Origin: Photobacterium sp. TLY01
Lineage (GTDB): Bacteria > Pseudomonadota > Gammaproteobacteria > Enterobacterales > Vibrionaceae
Direction: 5' to 3'
Assembly (NCBI RefSeq): GCF_021432065.1
Contig: NZ_CP090365.1
Coordinates: 620,001 to 684,000 of the forward strand
DNA length: 64,000 bases
The notes beneath the pieces were generated by a model. That model saw nothing but the letters and a program-made list of their open reading frames with translations. It was not told the origin of the DNA and searched no databases. Below, one piece after another: positions 44,854 through 54,149 of the stretch. Numbering within the stretch: the stretch's first letter is position 1; each line of letters begins with the position of its first letter. The position numbers and the translations under genes were made by a program.

Positions 44854-45125
44854 CTGTTTTAATTCTTCATACTATGTAACCACCTTCATAATAAATGTAT
44901 AAAACTAGAGTAATGTCCCCAAAAAATGGTGACCAAATAGAATTTGTTGCATAAAACCACATAGGGCCTTGTGATGCGCGGAGTGGTTACAACACAGTCT
45001 ATATACCTATGCACTCAGTAATGCGACATGCCTTGCCTGTGGTCATTCGTGAATTGCTCATTTAGCAAAGTCGACGAAAAGCTTTTGTCTGAAAATAAGC
45101 CTGAAATCAGGGTATTTCACTGCCA

Positions 45126-45290
45126 CAGGGAAAGGTTCAGGACGAATTTTCAGGTTGTCGGCGCCGGGAGCGCCTGCAACCGCCCCGGCCAATAGCAAAG
45201 AACAAAAAGGGGGTTTCTGGGTACGCTTTGCACCCACAAAGCGTACCTGGTGCGCGTACAAAGGTGCAGAGAGAAACGCCGGGCTCAAGT
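45126..45290 (-). repeat. structured interspersed repeat, copy H
   Basis: Same family, minus strand, between the BKACE-HemB operon and the ATP-grasp cluster. The first hairpin is GGTACGCTTTG/CAAAGCGTACC: both arms changed relative to copies B and D (CTC/GAG to CGC/GCG), which keeps pairing. The 5' end of the unit is degenerate. Confidence 0.82.
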
Positions 45291-45393
45291 TCGAAAAATC
45301 AGCAACCCCTCAAGACTTGCACTCGTGATCTGGATTGCCATCGGCGAGTCAATGACAGGCCGGGTGTATTTTTTTAGCTCAAATGCTCGACAA

Positions 45394-45430
45394 ACCCAGG
45401 GGAAAATTGGTTCTGAATTTTTTCCTGGGT
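45394..45430. repeat. fragment of the structured repeat (3' hairpin only)
   Basis: ACCCAGGgGAAAATT, a short loop and GAATTTTTTCCTGGGT repeat the terminal hairpin of the 180-bp unit without the rest. The 880 bp between the BKACE start and the winged-helix gene (44854-45734) contain copy H, this fragment and no gene. Confidence 0.55.
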
Positions 45431-45734
45431 CGTACATCTTGTTGAAACTCTGAATTGCTCACTATTGCGTTAGTTAACAGTAACACTCGTTCAACATAGC
45501 TCACGACTTGCAATAGTGATGTCAATGGCACTTCAAGATAGGTGCAGATATCTTCTATTTCATCGTATTTTCTTTATCAGGAATAATATCGCTAGTAACA
45601 ATCTATTTAAAACAGTATGTTAAGATGTTTCTGGGTTAAATCAGGCTGTGAAAAGTTGACCCAGAATGTGTCTATTTTTACTCCCCGGTTGGGATCTGTT
45701 CAATGTCGATAGAGCATGGAAGTTAGGAATCGCA

Positions 45735-46472
45735 ATGAGTCAAATTACCTTCAAGAACGTAGAAACAGCTAAGCTTGTCACGCTTGATCTTAATCTAAAA
45801 GTATTGAAATCCTCTGGGCGAGAAATGTTTATACAAGACTCTGCTGTGTATGTACTTCTTCATCAGCTCTTTACACAAAAAGTGTCTTTGATTAGCTATA
45901 GCGATATAGGCAGCATTGTCAGGGATCAGAAGTCGGCATTCCACATGGAAGATAGCCCTGACAGCATCATCGCTAATAAGTATGTCTTTAAATCACGTGC
46001 TGTTTTAAAGAATGTATTGGTAGACGATTTCATCGTTACTGTTCGAGGGCTGGGATATAAAGCCTCCAGCAAATGGTTACCGGTTTTGGAAGAGAAACGG
46101 GACGAACAAAACAAAAATGCCTTTTTGATGGAAATCACGGCAATTATTGAAGACTGCATTGCGTATAGCGAGTCAGCCGATATTACTCAGGATAAGAGTG
46201 GATTTTCCTTCATCAAACCGGACCAGGAAACGGCCTTGGATCACTTTCGCCGTATGAACGATTGCTACCATACTTTCTTGAGCAGATATTCAGCACCTGG
46301 AAATAGCATCGAATTGTTGGAGTTAAGAGAAAAAATCACCAAAGTACTTCTTTACGCAATCTATTGGCGGGTGGGTGATAGCCTGACCTCTGAGAAATTC
46401 CGGTCAGACTATAAAAATGAACTGCAAGTACTTCTCAGACAGGTGAAGCAGGCCGTGGATTTACTTGATTAA
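45735..46472 (+). CDS. OmpR/ToxR-type winged-helix regulator
   Basis: 245 residues from the ATG at 45735 behind ttagga. The N-terminal 110 residues are a winged helix of the OmpR type (DSAVYVLLHQLFTQK, SYSDIGSIV, SRAVLKNVLVDDFIVTVRGLGYKAS: the recognition helix and VRGxGY wing). No membrane segment follows, unlike ToxR or CadC; the C-terminal 130 residues are helical and unrecognised. Its end overlaps the convergent ATP-grasp gene by 4 bp. It may control the adjacent cluster. Confidence 0.75.
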   Translation: MSQITFKNVETAKLVTLDLNLKVLKSSGREMFIQDSAVYVLLHQLFTQKVSLISYSDIGSIVRDQKSAFHMEDSPDSIIANKYVFKSRAVLKNVLVDDFIVTVRGLGYKASSKWLPVLEEKRDEQNKNAFLMEITAIIEDCIAYSESADITQDKSGFSFIKPDQETALDHFRRMNDCYHTFLSRYSAPGNSIELLELREKITKVLLYAIYWRVGDSLTSEKFRSDYKNELQVLLRQVKQAVDLLD

Positions 46473-47698
46473 GAAGCATACTGGACAGGTTTAAATTCGC
46501 TCATATATTGATAGGCACTATCAATTTCTGCTTTATCAACGGCAGAGCAAGTGATGAAGGCACAGAAATCCAAGTTTGAAAAACACCCTTGATGCTGTTC
46601 TCCTATAACCGAATGAATAACAAAATTCATCTCAATATCACAATGATTAGAAGGTGTATTCAGAGCTTGAACTCGACCATTTCTCTTCGGGTAAACTAAA
46701 TAAAAGGCATGTTTTTTTCTGGAGAATGAGAAGTCATTTGGTACTGAACGTGTTTGAATCATAATATCAAGGTTAAGCAAATTGACGCCTGTCGCTTTTT
46801 CATACATGGTTGTTACCAGCATACCTGGCGGCCGGGCTCCGACTTCAAGAAAGACGAGATCTTTCGCATCATTATTCCGAACAAAAATCTCCATGTGATA
46901 AACCCCGTCACTTGATTCCAGTGCTTTGAGTGAAACTTTAGCGAACTCGATCAACTGCTCTCTTAACGGACTGTTGGTATCCATGACTCTTCCACCTAGT
47001 GGTGAGCCGGACTGAAAATCAATAGTCGGGCAGAGGTACTCGGTACATTCAGCAAAGATGCTTTCTCCCATCCACAAAGCGATATCACAGTGATACAAGT
47101 CACCGTTTATGTACTCTTCCGCCTCATAGTTACTTAGAGATCCAGCGGCTGTGTTCTGCACTTCTAAGAAGTCATCTTTACTGCGAATAATATATATGTT
47201 GTTTGAGCCTGCAGATCGTTTTGATTTTACTACAAACGGTGTTCCGACTTTGGAACTGATCTCATCAAATCTCTGATTTTCAGAAATAGTTTCTATGAAG
47301 AAAGGTGTTGGGATATTCCTTTTCTTTAGCCATTTCTTCATTTCGACTTTATCCCGGAAACGCTCTAGATTTTGGTTGCTCTGTGAGTTCTGGCGCAGAG
47401 AATCGGCAAGTTCGACATTGCCTTCATCAAAGCAAACAAAATCAACCGTTGAATAAGACTGTCTGATAGAAGCGACGATCTCAACGATTTCGTTATAGAC
47501 GTACTCGATAATCACACCATCATCAGCAGAGATTGATACAGGGAACTGAAGTGTAAAATGCGATGAGATGTTATCAGGTAAACGGTCTAACTCCTGTTTT
47601 GACGCGACAAGTATCAGGTCGTGTTCGCCAAGAAGCGGTAATGAAAAATCGACTTGCGTTAGCTGTCTTGTTGAAAGAAATAGGATTGCTGTTGTCAT
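46469..47698 (-). CDS. ATP-grasp ligase
   Basis: 409 residues of the ATP-grasp superfamily, related to L-amino-acid ligases and biotin-carboxylase-type enzymes. Entry helix LERFRDKVEMKKWLKKRNIPTPFF (in parts), ATP-binding FVVKSKRSAGSNNIYII and metal/phosphate site VFLEVGARPPGMLVTTMYE with Glu, Arg and Asn-type ligands. Such enzymes activate a carboxylate as acyl phosphate and join it to an amine. Last gene in the cluster, 17 bp after the EamA gene. The substrates are unknown; an amino-acid or dipeptide ligation is inferred from its neighbours. Confidence 0.82.
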   Translation of the reverse strand: MTTAILFLSTRQLTQVDFSLPLLGEHDLILVASKQELDRLPDNISSHFTLQFPVSISADDGVIIEYVYNEIVEIVASIRQSYSTVDFVCFDEGNVELADSLRQNSQSNQNLERFRDKVEMKKWLKKRNIPTPFFIETISENQRFDEISSKVGTPFVVKSKRSAGSNNIYIIRSKDDFLEVQNTAAGSLSNYEAEEYINGDLYHCDIALWMGESIFAECTEYLCPTIDFQSGSPLGGRVMDTNSPLREQLIEFAKVSLKALESSDGVYHMEIFVRNNDAKDLVFLEVGARPPGMLVTTMYEKATGVNLLNLDIMIQTRSVPNDFSFSRKKHAFYLVYPKRNGRVQALNTPSNHCDIEMNFVIHSVIGEQHQGCFSNLDFCAFITCSAVDKAEIDSAYQYMSEFKPVQYAS

Positions 47699-47715
47699 TC
47701 ATTTTATCCTTGAAA

Positions 47716-48573
47716 TTATGGATTTTTAAGCGTGGTTTGGTAGAGCATCGCCAACGCCATGAGCAAAGTCAGGCTGACTTCCAACACAGAAAAGCGTTCG
47801 TTCTCCACTAGTGTCATAAATATCAGGCAAAGGATTGGTGTCAGTGGCGTAAATTGGGCTGTGACTTTGGCTCCTAATTTCTTGATCGATTTCTGCATCA
47901 AAAACATCGGGACAATACATCCAGTAATCGCAATCACAGACAATAACGCGAGATCATGAATGCTGATGCCATATTGACCAATAGAAAAAATGCTATAGAC
48001 ACCACACAAAGTGATGACCATGAAAAAGCGAATAGCGAGGATTTGCGAGGCCGAGATACCCGTTTCCTGATGAAGGTGAGCGCTCTCTCGCATGTAGAAT
48101 GCGCCAAAAAGCGTTGAGATCAGTGTCAGACACAGACCAACCAGAGTGTCATACACTTCCGCGTTAGAAATTAAGAATGATATTGAGATAGCAAGTGCGA
48201 GTGCCACGATGTTCATCACTTTTTCAAGGTTGCTGATCGCACGGTGGTGATGAAGCGCATTGAAAAATGACAGTCCTGAGAAAAAAACCATGATGTAAGC
48301 AATGGGGCTAATATATAGTACGACGTAAAACGCTAATAATGTGTTAATAAGAGTGGATAAATTAATTTTGAAAATAATCTTCTTATTATTGATCAGGATG
48401 TCAAGGATAAGTTTCCGGCTCTTTACATTGACAGAGAAAAAGAAAATAGCTGCCAATCCATAGGTGATAAATGTAGATACTATGGGGTCTACACTTTTCA
48501 CGACTCTTGACATAAATACAAATGACAGAGCAAAGAACATACAAAATGCGATGATTTCTTTATATTTAAGCAT
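47716..48573 (-). CDS. EamA/DMT-family transporter of the ATP-grasp cluster
   Basis: 285 residues with about ten hydrophobic helices (opening IIAFCMFFALSFVFMSRVV, closing SLTLLMALAMLYQTTL). Lower similarity to typical EamA than the two other paralogues in this window, with an internal AHLHQETG loop. The start overlaps the FAD-enzyme stop by 8 bp, so it is translated with it. A second exporter (LysE) is in the same operon, suggesting efflux of the product and of an intermediate or by-product. Confidence 0.75.
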   Translation of the reverse strand: MLKYKEIIAFCMFFALSFVFMSRVVKSVDPIVSTFITYGLAAIFFFSVNVKSRKLILDILINNKKIIFKINLSTLINTLLAFYVVLYISPIAYIMVFFSGLSFFNALHHHRAISNLEKVMNIVALALAISISFLISNAEVYDTLVGLCLTLISTLFGAFYMRESAHLHQETGISASQILAIRFFMVITLCGVYSIFSIGQYGISIHDLALLSVIAITGCIVPMFLMQKSIKKLGAKVTAQFTPLTPILCLIFMTLVENERFSVLEVSLTLLMALAMLYQTTLKNP

Positions 48574-49966
48574 AATAACTAAGCAATCCTTTCTTTGAGC
48601 ACCGAGTTAAGCGGACTATGTCTGAGACGATTTTTTTAGCTTGAGTGACAGAAGAGCGTACATAGTTAGTGATCGGCACTTCCCCTGCGGCTGGTCCCCC
48701 AATTACATACAAAGGAACACTGTCATTCTCAGAGAGTACTCTCATCGAGCTGGAACTCACTTTTAATCCTCCCGCTTTATTTTTGGTAACGGAAAGCTGA
48801 GATAAACTGTGAATGAGAGTGTCGTCTATTGGCTTGTGAGAGATCCCAGAAGCATTAATGACGACATCAAAATTTTTTAATCTGTCCCTTTCTTTTCCGA
48901 AAATATGTTTATCTTTTACCACAATGTAATCAGATATGTCCTTTTTGAGGATGGTGAGGTTGCCAGACTTTATCGCTTGTAATACGATTTCTGCATTTGC
49001 TAGTGGAAACGATGAGACATAGTGTTTAATAAAGTATTGGTACTTCGACATTAGCCGTAGTTGTCGGTCGGGTGTCATTGTAGGAATTTGTTCATTAAAC
49101 TCCTCAATAAACTGACCTACTATGTCCTCCCAGTGGTTAAGACTGGATTTACAGCAGGCAATATCTTGCTCCAGTTTGTATTCTGCATTGATCTTATCGG
49201 CACAGGAAGAAGCGCTCAGTCTGCTTAAGCTGTTGTAGTCTTGTGGGACAGTACTCTTAATGAGCAGGGAACTTCGCACTGATGGAAGCTCTCCGGACCT
49301 TGAAACCATGGTCATCTGAGCATTAGGGTACTTGTTGTGTATTGCTACAGAGACATCGATGGCTGACAGCTTGGATCCGAGTATCAGAACTTTACTGTCA
49401 TTGTTAACGCGCTGAAGAAACAGACTTTCAGGGTAAGGGTTTGTAATCAGGTTGGTACAGCTGTTATCTAATCCGCCAGGTGTCGTTGTCGTCACGCCGG
49501 TTGCTAAGATAACTGCATTAAAGAAAAAATCGATGTCGTTCTGACTGGTGACAATCATCCTGCCATTCTTGAAAGCAAGTTTATGAACCTCTGAATTTTC
49601 AACAAACGTTGAGCATCCAAAGGCATCAGCATAGTCTTTTGATTGCCAGAAACGATCCTGACAATACTCTTTGAAATAATATCGGCTGATGAAGTCTGAC
49701 GAAGATACATTTAAATCTGATTTTTTGTCTTGTAGCCATTTGAAATAATCAAGCTTATCATCAGAGTATAAAGAACTGACACCAACACTGGTATTGTTAA
49801 GTGACGATGCCAAATCAGTATTGAAACTGAAACTTTCAGCGATACCAATCGGATCAAAAATGGTAATGGATGTTAAATCGTTGTGTAGTTCTTTGACGAG
49901 TTGCAAATAAGCTGAAATCCCACTTGGTCCTGCGCCAATAATCGCAATATTTTTGATATTTGTCAT
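48566..49966 (-). CDS. FAD/NAD(P)-binding oxidoreductase
   Basis: 466 residues from the ATG at 49966 (MTNIKNIAIIGAGPSG, cggaa site). The Rossmann FAD motif IIGAGPSGISAYLQL is at residues 8-22; a second nucleotide motif VLILGSKLSAIDVSVAI is near 200-216; NASGISHKPIDD and VIGGPAAGEVPITNYV close the flavin domain. It resembles the FAD_NAD(P)-binding_9 group and N-hydroxylating monooxygenases, but I cannot say which. It could oxidise an amino-acid substrate of the operon. 77 bp separate it from lysE. Confidence 0.78.
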   Translation of the reverse strand: MTNIKNIAIIGAGPSGISAYLQLVKELHNDLTSITIFDPIGIAESFSFNTDLASSLNNTSVGVSSLYSDDKLDYFKWLQDKKSDLNVSSSDFISRYYFKEYCQDRFWQSKDYADAFGCSTFVENSEVHKLAFKNGRMIVTSQNDIDFFFNAVILATGVTTTTPGGLDNSCTNLITNPYPESLFLQRVNNDSKVLILGSKLSAIDVSVAIHNKYPNAQMTMVSRSGELPSVRSSLLIKSTVPQDYNSLSRLSASSCADKINAEYKLEQDIACCKSSLNHWEDIVGQFIEEFNEQIPTMTPDRQLRLMSKYQYFIKHYVSSFPLANAEIVLQAIKSGNLTILKKDISDYIVVKDKHIFGKERDRLKNFDVVINASGISHKPIDDTLIHSLSQLSVTKNKAGGLKVSSSSMRVLSENDSVPLYVIGGPAAGEVPITNYVRSSVTQAKKIVSDIVRLTRCSKKGLLSYYA

Positions 49967-50043
49967 AAATTTCCGTTCCATAGAGTTTAGACTCTGAGGT
50001 TAAGGGATAATCTCAGATGCCTGGTAATCTTCTAATAATGAAC

Positions 50044-50676
50044 TTACCTAAAGGTATAGGTGGCAATCATATAAAGCCCCATGAATGCCATGAGTGCCCC
50101 TAGCGTGCGGTCAATCAGATAGATATTACTGTTGAATTTTGCCCTGACACTTGGGATGGTCACAAAATAAATGAATGTCAGGTACCATGCCATTTGCACT
50201 GCAATAATCGAGACAATGACCAGCAATAGTTTCTCTGCGCCCATGGTGGGTGAAATAATGATTGAAAATAAAGAGATGAAATAAATCGCTGCCTTCGGAT
50301 TGAGAATGTTCACGATCAAGCCGCTCCAAAAAGCCGACTGAGTCTCGGTTTTGCTTCCTTCATTAACGACGACTTCTGCTTGCTCTGAGAAAGAACTTTT
50401 GATGGATTGATAGCCGAGGAACACAAGGTAGCTTCCGCCAAAAATCCCGATTCCCTGAGCAATATGCTCAGAATGTCCCAACGCAGTGGTTAAACCGGCC
50501 ACGGAGTAGCCGATGTGGACCAATAGCCCGACACAAACACCAATACCGCAAAAAATACCGGCTTTTCGCCCTTGGTGCAGGGTTTTCTGAGAAACCACAA
50601 CAAAATCCGGGCCTGGTGAAATTGAAGCCATTAAATGAATGGTCAAAATAGAAAACAATGCGGTCGTGAAATCCAT
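50044..50676 (-). CDS. LysE/RhtB-family amino-acid exporter
   Basis: 210 residues with six hydrophobic segments. The LysE signature is GPDFVVVSQKTLHQGRKAGIFCGIGVC near the start (ISPGPDFVVVSQ), and ILNPKAAIYFISLFSII is the second conserved motif. Exports amino acids such as homoserine, threonine or lysine analogues. The start lies 8 bp after the AlaX stop with its gaggta site within that gap. Its place beside an ATP-grasp and 2OG oxygenase suggests it exports the amino-acid-like product. Confidence 0.88.
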   Translation of the reverse strand: MDFTTALFSILTIHLMASISPGPDFVVVSQKTLHQGRKAGIFCGIGVCVGLLVHIGYSVAGLTTALGHSEHIAQGIGIFGGSYLVFLGYQSIKSSFSEQAEVVVNEGSKTETQSAFWSGLIVNILNPKAAIYFISLFSIIISPTMGAEKLLLVIVSIIAVQMAWYLTFIYFVTIPSVRAKFNSNIYLIDRTLGALMAFMGLYMIATYTFR

Positions 50677-50684
50677 GTCTTACC

Positions 50685-51410
50685 TCAATTGATTAAATAA
50701 CTCACTTTTATGCGATCTTTTTTACGTTTGATTCGCGTGACCCGCAGTCCTTTCAGTTCAGAAGTGCTGCTGACATGCGTTCCTCCGCATGGAACGGGTG
50801 TAAACCCATCAATGGCAATCATTCGGATCTTCGTGCTTTGAGGGATGAACTTGCTTAATAGCGGGCGAAGAGATTGAACCTCAGCCAAATCTAATTCGAT
50901 GGACTGAATAGGTCTGGGCGTTTTATCTACCAAGGTGTCGATTTGCTCGTTAATCAACGCTACTGAGAAAGTATCGTTGGTTCTTTCACTTTCTATCAGC
51001 TCAATGTAGGCATCATCGGGATAGTGATGTCCCTTTGCCGGAGATAAATTGCTGTCCAGCTCTTCGAAGAGATGAGAGATAAGGTGTCCGGCAGTGTGAG
51101 ACTTCGCATTGAACAGACGGCGCTGTATATCAATGCGCTGTATACATGGCTTACCAGTGCACGTTAAAAGTGAAGGATGTGATTCCAAAACATGGGCGAT
51201 GCCATCTTCTGTCGTTTCAGTGTGATGCACTCGGTGAGTGCAACCGTCAATAATTATGATGCCTAGGTCACAAGGCTGGCCTCCGCCTTGGGGATAGAAA
51301 ATTGTGTCATCACAATACACTGCCACAGAGTCATCCATTTCTATCACTTTCGTGATTTTTGCTGTGAATTCTTCCAGATAGGTGTCCGAGAGGTATTTAG
51401 GTATTGTCAT
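50685..51410 (-). CDS. AlaX-type alanyl-tRNA editing protein (trans-editing hydrolase)
   Basis: 241 residues from the ATG at 51410 (tggag upstream). This matches the editing part of alanyl-tRNA synthetase without the catalytic core: FYPQGGGQPCDLG in the first domain, then the Zn-binding HTAGH (H105, H109) and CGGTH (C208, H212). AlaX proteins remove wrongly attached Ser or Gly from tRNA-Ala. Length is between AlaX-M and AlaX-L. Inside a biosynthetic operon it could remove the operon's own amino acid from tRNA. Directly upstream lies the ISAs1 element. Confidence 0.85.
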   Translation of the reverse strand: MTIPKYLSDTYLEEFTAKITKVIEMDDSVAVYCDDTIFYPQGGGQPCDLGIIIIDGCTHRVHHTETTEDGIAHVLESHPSLLTCTGKPCIQRIDIQRRLFNAKSHTAGHLISHLFEELDSNLSPAKGHHYPDDAYIELIESERTNDTFSVALINEQIDTLVDKTPRPIQSIELDLAEVQSLRPLLSKFIPQSTKIRMIAIDGFTPVPCGGTHVSSTSELKGLRVTRIKRKKDRIKVSYLIN

Positions 51411-51458
51411 AGAATCAGCTCCAGATTTGAAGCAGGGCGGGAGCATACTTTGCTCACT

Positions 51459-52559
51459 TTATAGCCCGAAGAAAACTCTTGTCCGATAATCATCGCTCCA
51501 AGCAGCCTTTTTCAGTTTTACTTTTTGGCTTGGGGCGCCACAGTCACACTGTTTTAGCATGTTCATTACAAAACGCCTGAATAGCGCTATATTTTCAACC
51601 GCACCATCTAGGGTTATTCGTGAGCTATCTTCTTTTAAAACAACATCTAACACATAATGCTGGCTGTTCTCTATACGCCAATGCTGACGAATATAATGCC
51701 CGAGAAGCTTATGCTTTGGTGACAATGAACTCACGTAATAAGACGTTTCGACGCTACCTTTACCTTTGATAACACGATGCCGCTCCACGGCGATGATACT
51801 TCGAACCGTCGGCCACTTTTCTTTCAAATCGTCGGGTAAATTGGCCTTCAGCTGAAAAACATACCGCTCTTCTTTACGACCATGTTGCTCTTGAACAATT
51901 TCTGTAACAACTTGCTCTTTTTGTGCGTCGAATACCGCCTGAAACTGAGAAACAACGGCTTCACGAAGCTTTGGCTGGTTGTTTTTCACTTGAACGACAA
52001 TGTGCGCTTTTTTCTCTGAAATTTTTTCGAGAGTTTCGCGCTGACAATGCAAAGCGTCGAGCGTGATGATACTTCCTTTTACATTAATTATATCAAGTAG
52101 TTGCCTCACAACACTGATTTCACCATTTTTGCTTTCAGTTGGCTTTTGGCTAAGGACTAAACCACGTTCAGTATCGTAGGCAGTGACGAGCTGTAAGGCG
52201 TTTTTCTTATCGCCACGATAGGCACCACGCAGTACCTTGCCATCAAAAGCGATGACTGGCTTGTTTTGAGTCGTTCGCTGGTCATTAATCCAAAGAGCGA
52301 GTGCTTCAAGTAATGACTCTGCCACCACCGAACGTAATATGCGAGCAATGGTATGTCGGCGCGGGATACCATGTGTAAACGGGCGGTACTTTCGCAACCA
52401 GTGAAGCTTCTCATCACCATAAGTTTCAATGTCTTGCCAGCCTTCACAACCTGATGTGATGGCACTGATAACAAGGAAGATGACATCAACAAGATCATGC
52501 TTTCGATTAATGTCAGAGCGGTTTTCTGTCACCACAGAAAGATATTCAATAAGGTTCAA
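51459..52559 (-). CDS. ISAs1-family transposase
   Basis: 366 residues, full length for ISAs1/H-repeat transposases. N-terminal DUF4372-like DVIFLVISAITSGCEGWQDIETYGDEKL; the DDE core reads VIAFDGKVLRGAYRG, LITLDALHCQR and HWRIENSQHYVLDVVLKEDSS, which carry the catalytic Asp, Asp and Glu. The inverted repeats are not clear: only a short imperfect match (TAGCC-GAA) near 51465 and 52568. It splits the 2OG-oxygenase gene from the rest of the operon on the same strand. Confidence 0.9.
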   Translation of the reverse strand: MNLIEYLSVVTENRSDINRKHDLVDVIFLVISAITSGCEGWQDIETYGDEKLHWLRKYRPFTHGIPRRHTIARILRSVVAESLLEALALWINDQRTTQNKPVIAFDGKVLRGAYRGDKKNALQLVTAYDTERGLVLSQKPTESKNGEISVVRQLLDIINVKGSIITLDALHCQRETLEKISEKKAHIVVQVKNNQPKLREAVVSQFQAVFDAQKEQVVTEIVQEQHGRKEERYVFQLKANLPDDLKEKWPTVRSIIAVERHRVIKGKGSVETSYYVSSLSPKHKLLGHYIRQHWRIENSQHYVLDVVLKEDSSRITLDGAVENIALFRRFVMNMLKQCDCGAPSQKVKLKKAAWSDDYRTRVFFGL

Positions 52560-52589
52560 TTTCGTAGGCTAGTTAAGAGTTTACGTTTA

Positions 52590-53441
52590 TTAGATCATAG
52601 TTTTTAACAAAGTGCGATCCCGCCCTGAGATTTGAAGTGCATGAGTTTTTTTCTCCAGACCAATGAAGCATGACCAAGTCAGCCTGGAGCCTTGCAGGAT
52701 TTCGTTCACAGAGTGGATACGCATGGGGTTAAACAGAATCAGCTCGCCTGTTTCTGGTGTGATTTCAAAGCAGCTGTCGTTTAGTTGTTCCTCTTTAACG
52801 CCGTAACTGCCTTCAATACGGATGCTATCGTATTCTTCTTTCGTTGCTGGCCACTCGTGCCAGAGTTTTAACTCTCCACCTATTTCAGAGGTCTCCAAAT
52901 ACACATTGGCAGCAAGCTGGTTGGTAATGTCTGTATTCATTTCATTGACGAGATCCCAACTTAGAACATCGTTGTGTGGCTCAGCGTAAGCACCTGCTTT
53001 GAACTCTCTGACTAATCCAGCGAAAGCCTTGTGACCACCAATTTCAGCAAGGCTGCAGTGGGATGGCCAAACTTCATCTAGTTCTAATCGCAAGCGATCG
53101 ATTGGTGACAGATACGGGCTTATTTCTTTGCGCATTTCTTTTATCCAAACTTTCGCAAATTCACGGTAGCGGCTTAACGAAACTTCGTCGTTCTGACATT
53201 CGAAAAAAGCTTGTCCTATACGCCCAATTTTGGGAGCGTTCACATAGCTGCCAAAAAACGCACTTTGTTTTATTTTATTGGCGATCGCTGTCGCACTCCG
53301 TGTGCTGAAATATCCAGGTACCCGCACTACATCAATGGTCCGGTTGAACAGGCCATCTAAATGCCACTTTTCGAGTTCATTGGTGAGGATGATGTTTTCT
53401 GATTGTTGTGAGAGCGCTGTAGCGAGATTTGAAAGAGACAT
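52590..53441 (-). CDS. 2-oxoglutarate/Fe(II)-dependent oxygenase
   Basis: 283 residues. The double-stranded beta-helix iron triad is H156-x-D158 (EPHNDVLSW) and H243 (MRIHSVNE), with R253 (GSRLTWSCF) binding 2-oxoglutarate. Length and the terminal SCFIGLE fit proline/lysine-type or PKHD-like hydroxylases of small molecules rather than protein hydroxylases, but this is by eye. Likely the first gene of the cluster, which runs through AlaX, LysE, FAD, EamA and ATP-grasp; ISAs1 now separates it. The 277 bp to the divergent DUF1090 gene are AT-rich promoter sequence. Confidence 0.85.
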   Translation of the reverse strand: MSLSNLATALSQQSENIILTNELEKWHLDGLFNRTIDVVRVPGYFSTRSATAIANKIKQSAFFGSYVNAPKIGRIGQAFFECQNDEVSLSRYREFAKVWIKEMRKEISPYLSPIDRLRLELDEVWPSHCSLAEIGGHKAFAGLVREFKAGAYAEPHNDVLSWDLVNEMNTDITNQLAANVYLETSEIGGELKLWHEWPATKEEYDSIRIEGSYGVKEEQLNDSCFEITPETGELILFNPMRIHSVNEILQGSRLTWSCFIGLEKKTHALQISGRDRTLLKTMI

Positions 53442-53718
53442 ATTGATACCTAGCGTTGTATGGTTGTTTTCGTGATTTACATGCTAAGTAATCTGTTGAA
53501 ATGAATAAAATACGAATAAATCCAGAATAAAAAAATAAAATGGGAGTATTTCTAAGAATCGTTTCGTAAACAAGCGGTGTGGATAGCTTCTTAATTTATA
53601 TGCGAGTAGCTCGGATCACTTTTCCCAAACTCCGGCATCCTATTCATCCCTCCAGAATAATCACTTTTAATCCACACATTCTATATGGATAATGCATAAA
53701 TACTACAGGAGAACTTTC

Positions 53719-54102
53719 ATGTTAAAGAAGATCATCGGTTTCAGCTTTTTGGCAACAATCGCCACTTTTCCCAGCCTGGCTCAGGAGTCTCTTAGGGGAT
53801 GCGACGCCAAAGCTTATGAGATACAGCAACAAATCGAATATGCAAAAAACAATGACAATACGCATCGTGTCGCCGGTTTGGAAAAAGCACTTCAAGCAGT
53901 ACGGGATCACTGTACGGATGAAGGCTTAATGCGCGACAGACTGGCAAAAGTGAATGAAAAAGAACAGGAAGTTGCCGAGCGCAGACTTGAACTGAAAGAC
54001 GCTCAGGAATCTGGCCGAGCCGATAAAATTGAGAAAAGAATGAATAAGCTGAAAGAAGCAGAGGCAGAGCTTGCCGCCGCAAGAAGTGAGTTGAAGAAGT
54101 AG
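53719..54102 (+). CDS. DUF1090 (YqjC-like) periplasmic protein
   Basis: 127 residues from the ATG at 53719 (aggag site). A signal peptide ends near SLAQE. The mature protein starts RGCDAKAYEIQQQIEYAKNN, the DUF1090 motif with one of two conserved Cys, then RDHCTDEGL carries the other. The rest is a charged coiled coil (KVNEKEQEVAERRLELKDAQ...). E. coli YqjC, of unknown function, is the reference. Monocistronic. Confidence 0.88.
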   Translation: MLKKIIGFSFLATIATFPSLAQESLRGCDAKAYEIQQQIEYAKNNDNTHRVAGLEKALQAVRDHCTDEGLMRDRLAKVNEKEQEVAERRLELKDAQESGRADKIEKRMNKLKEAEAELAAARSELKK

Positions 54103-54149
54103 GTTCAGGTCATAGAACTTGTTTTGCGATAATTTGATCTTAAGAGACT

